DNA of 36,050 nucleotides, from the NCBI GenBank assembly GCA_017524725.1, contig JAFXUZ010000051.1, forward strand, positions 1 through 36,050. Reading direction: 5' to 3'. The notes under the pieces were generated by a model. That model was not told the DNA's origin and made no database searches. It was given only the letters and a program-made list of their open reading frames with translations. Origin of the DNA: Clostridia bacterium. GTDB taxonomy: Bacteria; Bacillota; Clostridia; Christensenellales; Aristaeellaceae. Positions 16,917 through 23,204 of the stretch are shown piece after piece (the first letter of the stretch is position 1; every line of letters starts with the position of its first letter). Position numbers and translations under genes: made by a program.

Positions 16917-17612
16917 TCAGTATTCGGCGTAACCGCTCTTCTCCAGGTATTTGCCGCTGGAGAAATGCCGCAGCATGGCTTCCTCAAATGCCGCGGGGTC
17001 GCCTTTTTTCAGGGCTTCGACGATCTTTTCGTGCTTGACCACCGAATCGGACAGGTGGGGCTTTTTCTGCTCCAGCTGGAAGGTGACGTCCACGCCCCAG
17101 ATGGCGTCCAGCAGGCTGTAGAGGACGGGATTGTTCAGGGGGCGGAAGAGGAGCAGGTGGAATTCCCGGTCCTCCTCGCCGAAATAACCGGTCTCTTCAT
17201 AGGATTTCCGCATCCGCCTGACGCAGTCCTCCAGCGCCCGGATGCCGCTTTGGTCCAGGGCGGCGAAGGCCATGGGCGCGTAGCTCATCTCCAGGATGCG
17301 CCGGATGGTGAACATCTCTCGGACCGACGGGTCGTCATCGCCCACGTGGAAGAAAAGGACGTTCTGGAAAACGAAATCCATCGAAAAGCGGCATATCTCG
17401 GTGCCCCGGCCCGGACAGGCCCGGACCATGCCCATCAGTTCCATGCTTTTGATGGCTTCCCTCAGCACGTTGCGGCTGACGCCCAGCCGTTCGCACAGCG
17501 TTTTTTCGGTGGGCAGCAGATCGCCCTCCTTCAGGCCGTTCAGGATGATATAGCTGCGTATTTCACGAAAGGCGGAAATGTACAGCTTTTCACCGTGCTC
17601 GCGGTTTTTCAT
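16917..17612 (-). CDS. FadR-subfamily GntR transcription regulator
   Basis: A 231-residue DNA-binding regulator. Residues of about 8-75 form the GntR winged helix-turn-helix (LPTEKTLCERLGVSRNVLREA, then the wing GMVRACPGRGTEI). The C-terminal FCD ligand domain (about 97-215) keeps all four usual metal ligands: Asp148 and His152 in EEDREFH, His194 in VVKHEKI and His216 in MLRHFSS. Such regulators normally respond to sugar acids or other carboxylates. The ATG at 17612 is preceded by GAAGAGGTGG; a longer upstream reading frame has no support. It is divergent from a sugar-importer/aldolase operon, and a shared palindrome at both promoters suggests control of that operon and of itself. Confidence 0.93.
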   Translation of the reverse strand: MKNREHGEKLYISAFREIRSYIILNGLKEGDLLPTEKTLCERLGVSRNVLREAIKSMELMGMVRACPGRGTEICRFSMDFVFQNVLFFHVGDDDPSVREMFTIRRILEMSYAPMAFAALDQSGIRALEDCVRRMRKSYEETGYFGEEDREFHLLLFRPLNNPVLYSLLDAIWGVDVTFQLEQKKPHLSDSVVKHEKIVEALKKGDPAAFEEAMLRHFSSGKYLEKSGYAEY

Positions 17613-17635
17613 GGGGCCACCTCTTCCGGACAGGT

Positions 17636-17646
17636 TTGTATTACAA
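17636..17646. promoter_or_regulatory. Operator candidate O1 in the GntR leader
   Basis: TTGTATTACAA is a perfect palindrome around one base and fits the general FadR-family pattern TnGTnnnACnA. It lies about 15 bases downstream of the -10 of the regulator promoter, where a bound protein would block transcription. Confidence 0.7.
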
Positions 17647-17660
17647 TTTGTTATGCCTAT

Positions 17661-17690
17661 ATTATACAGGGCCCGTTTGCCGGCTGTCAA
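17661..17690 (-). promoter_or_regulatory. Sigma-A promoter of the GntR gene
   Basis: On the minus strand a perfect TTGACA (17690-17685), an 18-base spacer and a perfect TATAAT (17666-17661), about 48 bases before the start codon. Confidence 0.85.
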
Positions 17691-17745
17691 CGAACAGAAG
17701 TATGTAAAAAAAGGCGGATTTTTTTCCGTAAACTCACAAAAACCG

Positions 17746-17774
17746 TTGACAAGAACAAAACTTTGTAGTACATT
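17746..17774 (+). promoter_or_regulatory. Sigma-A promoter of the sugar-importer operon
   Basis: A perfect TTGACA (17746-17751), a 17-base spacer and TACATT (17769-17774, four of six). The weak -10 overlaps operator O2, consistent with a repressed promoter. Confidence 0.75.
17763..17773. promoter_or_regulatory. Operator candidate O2 over the -10 of the importer promoter
   Basis: TTGTAGTACAT differs from O1 (TTGTATTACAA) at two of eleven bases and contains the perfect palindrome TGTAGTACA. It overlaps the end of the spacer and the -10, so binding would exclude RNA polymerase. Confidence 0.65.
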
Positions 17775-17835
17775 TAAATCATCAGAGCCGCATGTGACGC
17801 GGCCGCCCCAAATATCCCACAAAGGAGGATCCCAT

Positions 17836-19119
17836 ATGAAGAAGCTGCTTGCTTTGCTCATTGCCCTGATGATGATGGTCCCCGCTGCCGTCGGCCTGGC
17901 CGATGACGAAGTCGCCATCACCCTGTGGACCTACCCCATCGGCGCGTGGGGCCAGGAGGCCACCGTCAACGAGATCATCGCCAACTTCAACGCCGCCTAT
18001 CCCAACATCAAGGTGAACGTCCAGTACCTGGACTACACCAACGGCGACGCCCAGGTATCCACCGCCATCGAAGCGGGCACCACTCCCGACATCGTGATGG
18101 AAGGCCCCGAACGCCTGGTCACCACCTGGGGCGCCGCGGGCAAGATGCTGGACCTTTCGGACCTGTGGACCGAGGAAGCTCTGGCCGATATCGGCGCCAC
18201 CTCCGAAGCGGTCGTTGCGGCCTGCAAGAGCACCGAGGGCATCTACTACGAGTATCCCCTGTGCATGACCACCCACTGCATGGTCATCAACTACAACGAT
18301 TTTGAGAAGGCTGACGCCCTCCAGTATATCGACGTCGAGAAACATACCTGGACCACCGAGGGCTTCATCAACGCCCTGAAGGCGCTGACGGCCGCGGGCT
18401 TTGTCCCCACCGGCACCGTGTACTGCGGCGGCCAGGGCGGCGACCAGGGCACCCGCGCCCTCGCCATGAACCTCTACAGCGCTTCCTTCACCAATCCCGA
18501 GCACACCGGCTACACCATGGACAGCGATAACGGCCTGAAGGGCCTGCAGCTGCTGGTGGACCTGTGCAAGGAAGGCGTCCTGGAATACGATCCCGGCATC
18601 GTTGCCGGCGACGAGATCGCCCTGTTCTGCAACTCCACCCTGTCCATGGGCTTCTGCTGGAACGCCTCCGCGGCCGTTTCCAACCAGGCCTCCCTGGCGG
18701 AGGACGTGAAGGTGTTCCCGATGGCCTTCCCGTCTGACGACGGCATCCCCGAGCTGTGCGGCGGCATCTGGGGCTTCGGCATCTTCGACAACGGCGACGC
18801 CGCCAGGGCCGAGGCCGCCAAGACCTTCATCCGCTTCGTGTGCGACGATGCCGTGCAGGGCCCCAAGTCCGTGTACGCCAGCGGCTTCTTCCCGGTCCGC
18901 GCCTCCTTCGGTGACATTTACGCCGGCACCGAGAAGGCCGCCAACGCGGATTACGCCATCTTCATGCCCTACCTGGGCGACTACTACAACGTGACCTCCG
19001 GCTGGGCCGTGCAGCGCACCGAGTGGTGGAACATGCTCCAGCGCATCTTCGCCGGCGGCGACGTGGCTGCCGAGGTGGGCGTGTATATCGACAACAGCAA
19101 CGCGGCCATCGGCCAGTAA
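17836..19119 (+). CDS. Sugar ABC transporter substrate-binding protein, no lipobox
   Basis: The extracellular receptor of a carbohydrate ABC importer (SBP_bac_1, COG1653). The 427-residue product starts MKKLLALLIALMMM with a signal peptide ending near GLADDEV. It has the usual features of the family: an ITLWTYP first strand, FNAAYPNIKVNVQY, a TPDIVMEGPERL loop, a central hinge and a C-terminal lobe including KTFIRFVCDD. Gram-positive binding proteins are usually lipoproteins, but there is no cysteine near the cleavage site. It must be held at the membrane another way, or is released. The ATG has a perfect AAAGGAGG. Two permease genes, an aldolase and an esterase follow, suggesting import of a sialic-acid-like sugar. 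Confidence 0.92.
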   Translation: MKKLLALLIALMMMVPAAVGLADDEVAITLWTYPIGAWGQEATVNEIIANFNAAYPNIKVNVQYLDYTNGDAQVSTAIEAGTTPDIVMEGPERLVTTWGAAGKMLDLSDLWTEEALADIGATSEAVVAACKSTEGIYYEYPLCMTTHCMVINYNDFEKADALQYIDVEKHTWTTEGFINALKALTAAGFVPTGTVYCGGQGGDQGTRALAMNLYSASFTNPEHTGYTMDSDNGLKGLQLLVDLCKEGVLEYDPGIVAGDEIALFCNSTLSMGFCWNASAAVSNQASLAEDVKVFPMAFPSDDGIPELCGGIWGFGIFDNGDAARAEAAKTFIRFVCDDAVQGPKSVYASGFFPVRASFGDIYAGTEKAANADYAIFMPYLGDYYNVTSGWAVQRTEWWNMLQRIFAGGDVAAEVGVYIDNSNAAIGQ

Positions 19120-19175
19120 GGCCTTTCCCCGGGCCCGCTCCATGAGCCGGGCCGGAGGATAAAGACGGATAAACG

Positions 19176-19211
19176 GCGCACCCCCGATCCCCTTCGGGAA
19201 AGGGGGTGCGC
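19176..19211 (+). other. Intercistronic hairpin after the binding-protein gene
   Basis: GCGCACCCCC (19176-19185) pairs with GGGGGTGCGC (19202-19211), with a CCC/GGG pair in the loop and no T-run. A second hairpin, GGCCCG/CGGGCC, precedes it near 19132. Such hairpins often stabilise the binding-protein mRNA over the permease part (inference). Confidence 0.7.
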
Positions 19212-19232
19212 TTGTATCAGGGAGGACTCGAT

Positions 19233-20153
19233 ATGATGAACGCTGCGGGCAAGGTCCGCGTCCAGAGCATGAGGGAAGCGAAGATCCGGGAGAACGTCGC
19301 CGGATACCTGTTCATGGCGCCGGCCCTGCTGTTCTTCTTCGGCTTTGTCATCTTCCCGATGGGCATGTGCCTTTACACCAGCTTTTTCAATTACACGATG
19401 ACGGACTTCTCCTTCATCGGGTTCGGCAATTACGCGGAGATGTTCGGCGACGCCATCTTCATCAAGGCGCTGACGAACACCATCATCATCGTCCTGGTGT
19501 CGGTGCCGTTCACCTGCTTCTTTTCCCTCTGGGCTGCGACGCTGATCTACCGGATGACCAACCGCTGGGCCGGGCTGTTCCGCTGCATCTTCTACCTGCC
19601 GGTGGTCACCGGCAGCGTGGCGGTCACGGTGGTCTGGAAATGGATCTTCAACAGGTATTACGGCATCCTCAACTACCTTCTTGTCAACATGGGCCTGATC
19701 AGCCGGAACCTCAACTGGCTGGGCGACGCCCAGTACGCCCTGGGCTGCATCATCACCATCCTGCTGACCACCTCCGTGGGCCAGCCGATCGTACTGTACG
19801 TGTCGGCGCTGTCCAACGTGGATCACAGCCTGATCGAGGCGGCGGAGGTGGACGGCGCCACCAACCTGCAGGTGTTCTGGAGGATCAAATGGCCCCAGAT
19901 CATGCCCACCACGCTGTACATCCTGGTGATCACCACCATCAATTCCTTCCAGTGCTTCGCCCTGATCCAATTGCTCACTTCCGGCGGTCCCACCCATTCC
20001 ACCGAGACCATCATGTATTATATTTACTACATGTCTATCAGCGGCAACCTGAACCGCTACGGTTACGGCAGCGCCATGGGCGTCATCCTGGCCCTGATCA
20101 TCGCGGCTTTTTCCGCCGTGCAGTTCAGAATGGCCAGGACGGACAACGGTTAA
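19233..20153 (+). CDS. Sugar ABC transporter permease (UgpA/MalF type)
   Basis: One of two membrane subunits of the importer (COG1175, BPD_transp_1). The 306-residue product has about six membrane helices, beginning with AGYLFMAPALLFFFGFVIF. The cytoplasmic EAA loop, which contacts the ATPase, reads EAAEVDGATNLQVFWRI. The ATG at 19233 has GGGAGGA six bases upstream; an earlier in-frame GTG at 19206 lies within the upstream hairpin. The second permease gene follows after 15 bases. No ATPase gene is in the operon; in Clostridia and relatives a shared MsmK/UgpC-type ATPase elsewhere often serves such importers. Confidence 0.94.
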   Translation: MMNAAGKVRVQSMREAKIRENVAGYLFMAPALLFFFGFVIFPMGMCLYTSFFNYTMTDFSFIGFGNYAEMFGDAIFIKALTNTIIIVLVSVPFTCFFSLWAATLIYRMTNRWAGLFRCIFYLPVVTGSVAVTVVWKWIFNRYYGILNYLLVNMGLISRNLNWLGDAQYALGCIITILLTTSVGQPIVLYVSALSNVDHSLIEAAEVDGATNLQVFWRIKWPQIMPTTLYILVITTINSFQCFALIQLLTSGGPTHSTETIMYYIYYMSISGNLNRYGYGSAMGVILALIIAAFSAVQFRMARTDNG

Positions 20154-20168
20154 GGGAGGAGGATCGCT

Positions 20169-21065
20169 GTGGAAAATACCGTTTATTCCAAGGGAAAGGC
20201 CCAGGCAAAAAAGCTTCGCGCCCAGAGAGGACCGGAACATGAGGTCGGGGGCACCACGCCCTACCGCATCGTATGCATCGTCGTCCTGGTCATCATCGCG
20301 CTCCTTTTCACCTTCCCCCTGTACTGGATCATCACCGGCTCCTTCAAGACCAACCAGGTGAACACTGCCCGGGTGCCCCAGTGGTTCCCGCTGGCGCCCA
20401 CCATCGAAAATTACCAGAACCTGTTCACCCGTCCCGCTATGAAATGGCTTGGGAACACGGTGGTCATGTGCGTTTCCTCCATGGCGCTGACCTGCGTGGC
20501 CGGCTCCATGGCGGGCTATGCCCTGGCCAAGAAAAAATTCCACGGCCGCGCGCTGTTCTTTTCGCTGTTCGTGGGTGCCATGGCCCTGCCCAAGCAGGTC
20601 ATCCTGATCCCGCTGCTCAAGGAAATGTCCTTCCTGGGCATCCACAACACCTTGTGGGCGGTGATCATGCCCACCGTGGGCTGGCCCTTCGGCGTTTTCC
20701 TGATGAAACAGTTCAGCGAATCCATCCCCGACGCCCTTCTGGAGGCGGCGAAGATCGACGGCGCGGGGGAGACGCGCACCTTCGTGGAGATCGTCCTGCC
20801 CCTGATATCCCCGGGCATCGGCGCCCTGGCCATCTTCACATTCATCAACTGCTGGAACGATTACTTCCTCCAGCTGATCATGCTCAACGAAACCGCCAAG
20901 CTGTCCATCTCCCTGGGCATCGCCAAGATGCAGGGCCAGTTCTCCAACGACTTCGGCCTCATCATGGCGGGCGCGGCGCTGAGCAGCGTTCCCATCATCA
21001 TCGTGTTCATCCTGTTCCAGCGCTTTTTCACCAGCGGCATCACCATGGGGGCCGTGAAGGGGTGA
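20169..21065 (+). CDS. Sugar ABC transporter permease (UgpE/MalG type)
   Basis: The second membrane subunit of the importer (COG0395). The 298-residue product has a polar N-terminus of about 35 residues, then six membrane helices beginning with IVCIVVLVIIALLFTFPLYWI. The periplasm-side TGSFKT motif and the EAA loop (EAAKIDGAGETRTFVEIVLP) are typical of MalG-type subunits. Translation starts at a GTG at 20169, preceded by GGGAGGAGG. It pairs with the permease just upstream and probably contacts the binding protein encoded at 17836. A 63-base gap with a purine-rich stretch (GAGAGTGAAGAGTGGAGAG) separates it from the aldolase gene. Confidence 0.94.
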   Translation: MENTVYSKGKAQAKKLRAQRGPEHEVGGTTPYRIVCIVVLVIIALLFTFPLYWIITGSFKTNQVNTARVPQWFPLAPTIENYQNLFTRPAMKWLGNTVVMCVSSMALTCVAGSMAGYALAKKKFHGRALFFSLFVGAMALPKQVILIPLLKEMSFLGIHNTLWAVIMPTVGWPFGVFLMKQFSESIPDALLEAAKIDGAGETRTFVEIVLPLISPGIGALAIFTFINCWNDYFLQLIMLNETAKLSISLGIAKMQGQFSNDFGLIMAGAALSSVPIIIVFILFQRFFTSGITMGAVKG

Positions 21066-21128
21066 GAAACGAGAGTGAAGAGTGGAGAGCGGAGGTTTGG
21101 ATCAACTAACCGGGAAGGAGAGATTATT

Positions 21129-22043
21129 ATGAGCCTGGAAAAATACTGCGGGGTGATCCCCGCCTTCTATGCCTGCTATGAGGACGACGGAAAGGTGTCC
21201 GTTGCGCGCACCAAAGCCCTGGCCCGGCACCTGGTGGGCAAGGGCGTGAAGGGGCTGTATGTTTGCGGCTCCTCCGGCGAATGCATCTACCTGGAAAAAG
21301 AGGAGCGCATGGCCATCCTGGAGGCGGTCATGGAAACGGTGGGCGGCATGTGCACCGTCATCGCCCACGTGGCCTGCAACAACACAGAGGAGTCCAGGCA
21401 GCTGGCAGCCCACGCCGAGTCCCTGGGGGTGGACGCCATCGCTTCCATCCCGCCCATCTATTTCCGTCTGCCGGAATACGCGATCGCCAAATACTGGAAC
21501 GATATCTCCGCCGCCGCGCCGAACACCGACTTTGTCATCTACAACATCCCGCAATTGGCAGGCGTCGCCCTGACGCCCTCCCTGTTTAAGGAAATGCGCA
21601 AAAACCCGCGGGTCATCGGCGTCAAGAATTCGTCGATGCCAGCCCAGGACATCCAGACCTTCGTCCGCCTGGGCGGGGAAAACTGCGTGGTGTTCAACGG
21701 GCCCGACGAGCAGTTCATTTCCGGCCGGGCCATCGGCGCTTTGGGCGGCATCGGCGGTACCTACGGCGCCATGCCGGAACTGTTCCTGAAGATGGACGAA
21801 CTGTTCCGTGCGGGCAGGGTCACGGACGCCCAGCCCATCCAGCACGAGGTCAACGACATCATCGCAGAAATGTGCGCCTGCAAAGGCAACATGTACGCCG
21901 TGATCAAGAAGATCCTGGAGATCAACGAAGGGCTGAAGCTTGGAAGCGTGCGCGCCCCCCTGTATCCCCTCCAGCCGGAGGACCTCCCGAAGGTCGAAAA
22001 GACGGCCGAAAGGATCCGCGCGGCGATAAAGAAGTTCTGCTGA
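21129..22043 (+). CDS. N-acetylneuraminate lyase-like aldolase (DapA family)
   Basis: A class I aldolase of the DHDPS/NAL family (304 residues, TIM barrel). It carries the GSSGE carboxylate-binding motif (47-51), catalytic Tyr138 in YNIP and the Schiff-base Lys166 in GVKNSS. The later segment GALGGIGGTY (about 203-212) resembles the GGIG(S/T)TYN signature of N-acetylneuraminate lyase more than that of dihydrodipicolinate synthase. With the adjacent sugar importer, the FadR-type regulator and an SGNH esterase, sialic acid or a similar 2-keto-3-deoxy sugar acid is the likely substrate. The ATG at 21129 has an AAGGAG site. No nanE or nanK is present in the window, so the pathway is not complete here. 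Confidence 0.87.
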   Translation: MSLEKYCGVIPAFYACYEDDGKVSVARTKALARHLVGKGVKGLYVCGSSGECIYLEKEERMAILEAVMETVGGMCTVIAHVACNNTEESRQLAAHAESLGVDAIASIPPIYFRLPEYAIAKYWNDISAAAPNTDFVIYNIPQLAGVALTPSLFKEMRKNPRVIGVKNSSMPAQDIQTFVRLGGENCVVFNGPDEQFISGRAIGALGGIGGTYGAMPELFLKMDELFRAGRVTDAQPIQHEVNDIIAEMCACKGNMYAVIKKILEINEGLKLGSVRAPLYPLQPEDLPKVEKTAERIRAAIKKFC

Positions 22044-22091
22044 CGAAGAGGGACCGAAATGAAAACGGATTGACAACCGGCAAAGGATAAC

Positions 22092-22131
22092 CGATAATTG
22101 ACAATGGTCCCCGGACCATTGTCAATTATCG
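22092..22131. repeat. 40-base near-perfect palindrome
   Basis: CGATAATTGACAATGGTCC (22092-22110) and its exact reverse complement (22113-22131) are separated by two bases, giving a 19-bp stem. No T-run follows. It may be a REP-like mobile palindrome or an mRNA-stabilising hairpin between the aldolase and esterase genes. Confidence 0.9.
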
Positions 22132-22182
22132 CTTTACGGGCACAAATAACTGCCGGGGCGTTCCCGGCCGGAAGGAGCGCAT

Positions 22183-22842
22183 ATGAAGCTTGAAGGCGCG
22201 ATAGTCCATTTCCTCGGGGATTCCATCACCGAGGGCTGCGGCGCGTCCTGCACGGAAAAAGGGTTCGTCGCCGTGCTGGAAAAAATGTACGGGCTGAAAA
22301 AAGCCAACAATTATGGGATCGGCGGCAGCCGCATCGCCCGTCAGATCATCATAACGGAGAACATCTGGGACCGGGACTTCTGCATGCGGTATACCGAGAT
22401 GGACGAAGAGACCGACGCGGTAGTGGTCTTCGGCGGCACCAACGACTACGGCCACGGGGAGGCGCCCCTGGGCGTAATGTCGGACCGGGAGCCGGACACT
22501 TTTTACGGGGCCTGCCATTACCTGATGCGGGGCCTTCTTGAGCGCTGGCCCGACAAGCCCATATGCTTCCTGACGCCCCTGCACCGCCTGTGCGAGGACG
22601 ACCCGAAGGGCGAGGGAGGCCTGAAGCGCTATTCCGCCGCGCCGCTTTCCGTTTACAGGGACATCCTGATGGAATGCGCCGCGTTTTACGGCCTGCCGGT
22701 ACTGGACCTGTGGTCCGTGTCGGGCATGCAGCCGAAGGTGGAGGCCGTCCGCGAGCGCCTGATGCCCGACGGACTGCATCCCTCGGACGCGGGGCACGAG
22801 ATCCTGGCGCGCAAGATCGGGCAGTTCCTTATGACGCTGTGA
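22183..22842 (+). CDS. SGNH/GDSL hydrolase
   Basis: A 219-residue cytoplasmic esterase of the SGNH family. The four blocks are present: GDS with Ser14 (block I), Gly in YGIGGSR (II), Asn in GGTNDYG (III), and Asp and His in DGLHPSD (V). No signal peptide is visible. In this context it could remove O-acetyl groups from imported sialic acids, as sialate O-acetylesterases do, but SGNH enzymes have many substrates. It has a strong GGAAGGAG site before the ATG. It lies 139 bases after the aldolase gene, with a perfect palindrome in the gap, so it may or may not share the operon. Confidence 0.88.
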   Translation: MKLEGAIVHFLGDSITEGCGASCTEKGFVAVLEKMYGLKKANNYGIGGSRIARQIIITENIWDRDFCMRYTEMDEETDAVVVFGGTNDYGHGEAPLGVMSDREPDTFYGACHYLMRGLLERWPDKPICFLTPLHRLCEDDPKGEGGLKRYSAAPLSVYRDILMECAAFYGLPVLDLWSVSGMQPKVEAVRERLMPDGLHPSDAGHEILARKIGQFLMTL

Positions 22843-22922
22843 ACTCCTGCGGGCTTTCCCTGCGCGTGGATGTGAGGCTGTGCGGCTGCCGGAAGCTTTT
22901 CCGGCGCTGAAAGAGAGGGTAT

Positions 22923-23204
22923 ATGGCCGGGATATGGATCCGCCTGGTGCGGAAGAACAGGATACAGAAGGATATCATCGTCGACTGCGGCCGGGACGAG
23001 TGGATCCGGGCCCTGCACCTGGGCGTTGAAAAGCTGGACACCGCCCGTCCGCTGCTGCTTGAAAAACATGAAAGGGACTGGGCGGAATTCGGCCAGACCC
23101 GTTTCCTGAAGGAACATTTCATGGAGGACGTGGCCTTCGACCGGATGGAAGTGGAATGGATCGATCCGGAGGCCGGGAAAAAGACCAATGAAAAATATCT
23201 TTAA
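22923..23204 (+). CDS. Small hypothetical protein overlapping cotH-like gene
   Basis: A 93-residue protein I do not recognise. It is rich in charged residues (about a third K, R, D or E), contains no signal peptide, membrane helix or repeated motif, and ends in a Lys-rich tail. The reading frame is supported by a GAAAGAGAGG ribosome site before the ATG and by a 17-base overlap with the next gene (start 23188), a pattern typical of translational coupling. The AT/GC pattern matches its neighbours. It may act with the CotH-family protein, but nothing in the sequence says how. An overlapping stem-loop, GCCGGAA/TTCCGGC (22888-22905), lies just upstream. Confidence 0.6.
   Translation: MAGIWIRLVRKNRIQKDIIVDCGRDEWIRALHLGVEKLDTARPLLLEKHERDWAEFGQTRFLKEHFMEDVAFDRMEVEWIDPEAGKKTNEKYL

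Noticed and set aside
17782..20645. Long minus-strand open frames opposite the binding protein and permeases
   Set aside because: They are antisense shadows of strongly conserved genes, have no ribosome site and give low-complexity translations.
21066..21128. Purine-rich repeat-like stretch (GAGAGTGAAGAGTGGAGAG) between permease and aldolase genes
   Set aside because: It is short and imperfect, and it is followed by an ordinary AAGGAG site. I could not show that it is a dispersed repeat or a control element.
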